Of a stretch of 64,000 bases of DNA, positions 61,208 to 64,000 are shown piece after piece. The stretch spans positions 16,236 through 80,235 of the forward strand of contig CAKPER010000002.1 in the NCBI GenBank assembly GCA_934149245.1. Reading direction: 5' to 3'. The notes under the pieces are model-generated. The model made no database searches. It was not told where the DNA came from and saw nothing but the letters and a program-made list of their open reading frames with translations. Numbering within the stretch: the stretch's first letter is position 1; every line of letters begins with the position of its first letter. The translations under genes were made by a program, and so were the position numbers. The DNA is from an uncultured Bacilli bacterium (lineage in GTDB: Bacteria; Bacillota_I; Bacilli_A; RF39; UBA660).

Positions 61208-61236
61208 TTGCCAAAGCATTAAAATAGTGCTATAAT
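61208..61236 (+). promoter_or_regulatory. Promoter of the candidate non-coding RNA
   Basis: TTGCCA (61208-61213), 17 bases, then TATAAT (61231-61236) with TGC upstream. The block TAGTGCTATAAT is shared with two other promoters. Confidence 0.75.
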
Positions 61237-61242
61237 AAATTT

Positions 61243-61605
61243 GCTTAGGTAAGATAACAACTTTACATATTACTCGTTTAATCATACATATTGTTGTTTA
61301 TTAAAATAATGTGTAGTAGTATTAAAGGACTAAAATAATATTTAAAAGAATATTTTTGTAAAGCTATAAAAATGGTAGAAAAGTTATTCAATAATGACTT
61401 AATTCTTATCGCCGCTAAGCAGAACATATGTTTATGAGAAAGGAAACTCAAAAAGATAAGAAGTTGAGATAGATACTGATAATATCTATTGAGGATAAAT
61501 AGTATATGTATTATAAAAATAATATTATATATTATTAGTGATTCCTACATCAATCTTTTCTAAAAACTGGAACTAATTAGCATTATCAGTGTTAATTAGT
61601 TTTTT
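61243..61605 (+). ncRNA. Candidate structured non-coding RNA, about 360 nt, unidentified
   Basis: A strong promoter and a terminator (AACTAATTA 61571-61579 with TAATTAGTT 61593-61601, then T run) bracket a stretch with no ORF bearing a ribosome site. Within it are several good helices: AACAAC with GTTGTT near 61257-61298, TTCTTATC with GATAAGAA around 61402-61463 (perfect 8 bp) enclosing AACATATGTT and GAGAAAGGAAACTC hairpins, and ATAGATA-type pairing with ATCTAT near 61472-61491. I compared it by eye with tmRNA, RNase P, SRP, 6S, T-box, Mg and c-di-AMP elements and saw no decisive match. Alternatively it is a long leader of the DUF2130 gene at 61679. Confidence 0.6.
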
Positions 61606-61678
61606 CGTATATAAAAATAATTGAAATTATAGAACGAACTATATAAATAGTTTCTTTTATTTAGAAAGAAGGTATAAC

Positions 61679-63001
61679 ATGAGTGAAATAAAATGTCCAA
61701 AATGTGGATCTGTTTTCAAAATAGATGAAGAAAATTATGATTCAATAGTAAAACAAGTAAGAGATAGTGAATTTAATAAAGAAATAGAAAATAGGGAGAA
61801 ACAATATCATAAAGATAAAGAAGCTACTATTAAAATAGTTACTAATGATGTAGAAAAGAAATTTAATGAACAATTAGTAGCAAAAGATTTAGAAATAGTG
61901 AATTTAAAAAATAAAATAGATAATGATAAACTCAATCAAGATAATGCTATTAAACAAGCTTCTATGGATGTAGAAAAAAAACTAAATGATACAATTAACA
62001 CCTTAAAACTTCAAATAACTAATTTAGAAAATGAACTAAAAATAAAAGATACAGAAAATAACTTAAAAGTAGAAGAATTAAGGATGACTAAAGATAAAGA
62101 TATAGGGGAATTAACAAATAAAATTGAGGTTAATAAAAGAGAATTTGAATTAAAAAAACAGCTTCTAAAAGATGGATATGAAAACAAACTTAAATCTAAA
62201 GATGAAATAATAGCCTATTACAAAGACTTTAAAGCTAGACAATCAACTAAAATGATTGGTGAATCCTTAGAACAACATTGTAATTATGAATTTAATAAAT
62301 TAAGGCCTTTATTTCCTAATGTTTACTTTGAAAAAGATAATGATGCCAGAAGTGGATCTAAAGGAGATTTCATATTTAGAGACTATGATGAAGATGGAAC
62401 AGAAATAACCTCTATAATGTTTGAAATGAAAAATGAAGCTGATGAAACGGCAACTAAACATAAAAATGAAGATTTTTTTAAGGAATTAGATAAAGATAGA
62501 AATGAAAAAAATTGTGAGTATGCTGTTTTGGTTAGTATGTTAGAGATGGATAGTGATTACTATAACGAGGGAATTGTTGATGTTTCACATAGATATAAAA
62601 AAATGTATGTTATAAGACCGCAGTTTTTTATTCCAATAATTACTTTAATAAGAGGAGTAGGTGTTAACTCCTTACAATATAAAAAAGAATTAATTACAAT
62701 TCAAAATCAAAATATAGATATATCACATTTTGAAGATAATCTAAATACCTTTAAAGATGGCTTTGGTAGAAATTATAGAATTGCTAGTGAAAAATTTAAA
62801 AAAGCAATAGATGAAATAGATAAAACTATTGATCATTTGCAAAAGACAAAAGATGCTCTTCTATCTAGTGAGAACAATTTAAGACTTGCAAATAATAAGG
62901 CAGAAAATCTTACTATTAAAAAATTAACAAATAATAATCCTACTATGAGTAGAATGTTTGATGAGTATAATAAGTCTAATGTAAAAAAAGAGGTATCTTA
63001 A
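61679..63001 (+). CDS. DUF2130-family coiled-coil protein
   Basis: The 440-residue protein begins with a zinc-ribbon-like IKCPKCGSVFKID, has a long coiled coil (about 25-185), then the DUF2130 domain: STKMIGESLEQHCNYEFNKL, DNDARSGSKGDFIFRDYDE, SIMFEMKNEADETATK and NEDFFKELDKDRNEKNCEYAVLV. The pattern D-x-x-x-G-x-x-G-D and E-x-K resembles a PD-(D/E)xK nuclease core, so DNA or RNA cleavage is possible. GAAGG precedes the ATG. It is preceded by the candidate RNA and a terminator. Confidence 0.9.
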   Translation: MSEIKCPKCGSVFKIDEENYDSIVKQVRDSEFNKEIENREKQYHKDKEATIKIVTNDVEKKFNEQLVAKDLEIVNLKNKIDNDKLNQDNAIKQASMDVEKKLNDTINTLKLQITNLENELKIKDTENNLKVEELRMTKDKDIGELTNKIEVNKREFELKKQLLKDGYENKLKSKDEIIAYYKDFKARQSTKMIGESLEQHCNYEFNKLRPLFPNVYFEKDNDARSGSKGDFIFRDYDEDGTEITSIMFEMKNEADETATKHKNEDFFKELDKDRNEKNCEYAVLVSMLEMDSDYYNEGIVDVSHRYKKMYVIRPQFFIPIITLIRGVGVNSLQYKKELITIQNQNIDISHFEDNLNTFKDGFGRNYRIASEKFKKAIDEIDKTIDHLQKTKDALLSSENNLRLANNKAENLTIKKLTNNNPTMSRMFDEYNKSNVKKEVS

Positions 63002-63078
63002 CTTTATAGTTAAATTATTTTACAATTATTATGATAAATGTTACAATAATTTTGATAATAGAAAGAAGGGAATAAGTA

Positions 63079-63864
63079 ATGGAATTTAATTTTAAAGGTA
63101 AAAGAGCATTAGTTACAGGAGGTGGAAGTGGATTAGGTAGAGAATGTGCATTATTATTTGCTAAAAATGGAGTAGATGTTGTAATTGCTGATTTGGTAAT
63201 GGAAAGATGTGAAGAAGTTGCTAATGAGATTAGAAAAATAGGTGTAAAGGCTATAGCTTATAAGTGTGATGTTACTAATTATGATGATGTTCATGGTATG
63301 TATAAAAAAGTATTAGACGAGTGGGGAGAAATAGACTACGTAGTAAATAGTGCTGGAGTTTGTTTAACTTCAGAGCTTACTAAACAAAGTTTACATGATA
63401 TTAATTTGTGCGTAGATGTAAATATTAAAGGAACTCTATATTCATGTCGTGAAGCTCTAGCTATTATGAGAGAACAAAAATATGGAAAAATTGTTAATAT
63501 GTCTTCAATAGCTGCTAAAGCTTGCTCAAAAGGTTTTAGTGTTTATAGTGCTACTAAAGCAGCTGTTTTAGCCCTAACAGCATCTTTAGGTCGTGAAGCT
63601 GCTATGGATAATGTAACAGTAAATTGTATTTGTCCTGGAATTATTAGAACTAATATGTGGGAAGATATATTAGATCAAATGACAAATTCTAATAATAATG
63701 AAGAAGTTCGTAATGATGTTTTTGATAAGTGTAATATGGCAACTCCTAATGGAAAACCACAAGAACCTATTGATATTGCAAATATGGTAGCTTTCTTATG
63801 TACGGAAGAAGCACGATATATAAACTGCCAAAACATAGGTGTTGATGGTGGATATACTTTTTAA
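63079..63864 (+). CDS. Short-chain dehydrogenase/reductase (FabG-like)
   Basis: The 261-residue protein has the SDR motifs: cofactor loop TGGGSGLG (13-20), ADL after the second strand, NSAG in place of NNAG, MSSIAAKA with the catalytic Ser, YSATKAAV with Tyr-x-x-x-Lys, and NCICPGIIRTNMW. ADL after strand 2 suggests NAD preference. It ends in the typical CTEEARYINCQNIGVDGGYTF. The substrate is not evident; close relatives reduce sugars, polyols or 3-oxoacyl chains. GAAGGGA precedes the ATG. Confidence 0.92.
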   Translation: MEFNFKGKRALVTGGGSGLGRECALLFAKNGVDVVIADLVMERCEEVANEIRKIGVKAIAYKCDVTNYDDVHGMYKKVLDEWGEIDYVVNSAGVCLTSELTKQSLHDINLCVDVNIKGTLYSCREALAIMREQKYGKIVNMSSIAAKACSKGFSVYSATKAAVLALTASLGREAAMDNVTVNCICPGIIRTNMWEDILDQMTNSNNNEEVRNDVFDKCNMATPNGKPQEPIDIANMVAFLCTEEARYINCQNIGVDGGYTF

Positions 63865-63900
63865 AATTAGAGATAGTTTCAACTGAAAAAATGATGTTTT

Positions 63901-63968
63901 AGAAATTAGTTCATAGAACTAGTTTCTCAGAGTGTAGACAAACCCTAGATTTTTTCTAAGGGTTTTCT
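63901..63968 (+). terminator. Two hairpins after the SDR gene, second with T run
   Basis: AGAAATTAGTTC pairs with GAACTAGTTTCT (63901-63927) with one mismatch. AACCCTAGA pairs with TCTAAGGGTT with a bulge (63941-63964), followed by TTTTC. The second is the likely terminator. Confidence 0.65.
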
Positions 63969-64000
63969 TATGAATAAAATTTTTATAAAACTTTTCAATA

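Noticed and set aside
61243..61605. tmRNA, RNase P RNA, SRP RNA or M-box identity for the structured RNA
   Set aside because: The hallmark sequences of each (tRNA-like ends and tag frame, GAGGAAAGTC core, SRP tetraloop motif, M-box core) were not found; TTAGGTAAG at the 5' end alone is too weak for an M-box call.
63970..64000. Possible start of a plus-strand gene (MNKIFIKLF) at the window edge
   Set aside because: There is no ribosome site, it begins inside the T-rich tail of a terminator, and only ten codons are visible.
1..64000. CRISPR arrays, tRNA or rRNA genes
   Set aside because: No regularly spaced identical repeats, no cloverleaf with a GTTCGAATC-like T arm and no rRNA-like segment were seen.

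Overview
The window comes from a very AT-rich, low-GC Gram-positive bacterium (Bacillota). The order ybeY-dgkA-cdd-era-yqzL-recO, a T-box in front of leuS, a class III fructose-bisphosphatase, dacF-spmA-spmB, mreCD and an ftsW/rodA pair all fit an uncultured anaerobic or gut-type Bacilli/Mollicutes-like or Clostridia-like lineage. A class III (oxygen-sensitive) ribonucleotide reductase with its radical-SAM activase points to anaerobic growth. TGG is used for Trp, and TGA terminates several genes (addA, mreC, mreD, recO's neighbour yqzL, the amidoligase), so the code is the standard bacterial one. No rRNA, tRNA or CRISPR array was found.

Layout. 1-8.1 kb: tail of a polytopic membrane protein, an ABC-F ATPase, a GNAT acetyltransferase, then an overlapping set of a NifS-like desulfurase, a small CPGC thioredoxin-like protein and a CcdA/DsbD-like membrane redox protein, then two unknown proteins. 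8.2-12.2 kb: an ftsW gene cut in two by a 2.9-kb element carrying a large serine recombinase, two tiny overlapping ORFs and a RelB/RelE-type toxin-antitoxin pair. Precise excision at a 2-bp core would restore a 362-residue FtsW. 12.4-17 kb: a protein with 13-residue repeats separated by one in-frame stop from a second conserved-looking ORF, a cold-shock-like small protein, an amidoligase and a class I glutamine amidotransferase. 17-20.5 kb: an alpha/beta hydrolase on the minus strand, then dacF-spmA-spmB. 21-24 kb: nrdD, a 57-residue NrdD-tail-like ORF, nrdG. 24-28 kb: rodA, dtd, an AI-2E family permease and a GT4 glycosyltransferase. 28.1-29.3 kb: a complete ISAs1-like insertion sequence with a 9-bp target duplication. 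29.4-34.8 kb: a GH31-family protein lacking expected catalytic residues, then a leucine T-box, a small membrane protein and leuS.

36-38.8 kb holds a bacteriocin locus: a C39-peptidase ABC exporter, a short membrane ORF and two double-glycine-leader peptides. It is followed by addA, a superoxide dismutase-family protein, an ABC transporter pair, a VanZ-like protein, the housekeeping run ybeY to recO, mreCD and fbp. 53.2-58.4 kb is an apparent operon of two paralogous secreted HExxH proteins (one a lipoprotein) and an unusual sigma-70-family protein. 58.6-64 kb holds a nitroreductase, a DUF2207 membrane protein, a probable structured non-coding RNA with its own promoter and terminator, a DUF2130 protein and an SDR oxidoreductase.

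Most interesting: the excisable-looking serine-recombinase element inside ftsW; the metalloprotease-sigma operon; the unidentified RNA at about 61.24-61.61 kb; the two-peptide bacteriocin locus; and the 13-residue-repeat gene split by a single stop. Three promoters in accessory regions share an AGTGCTATaAT extended -10 block. All functional calls rest on motif recognition by eye; no searches were run.
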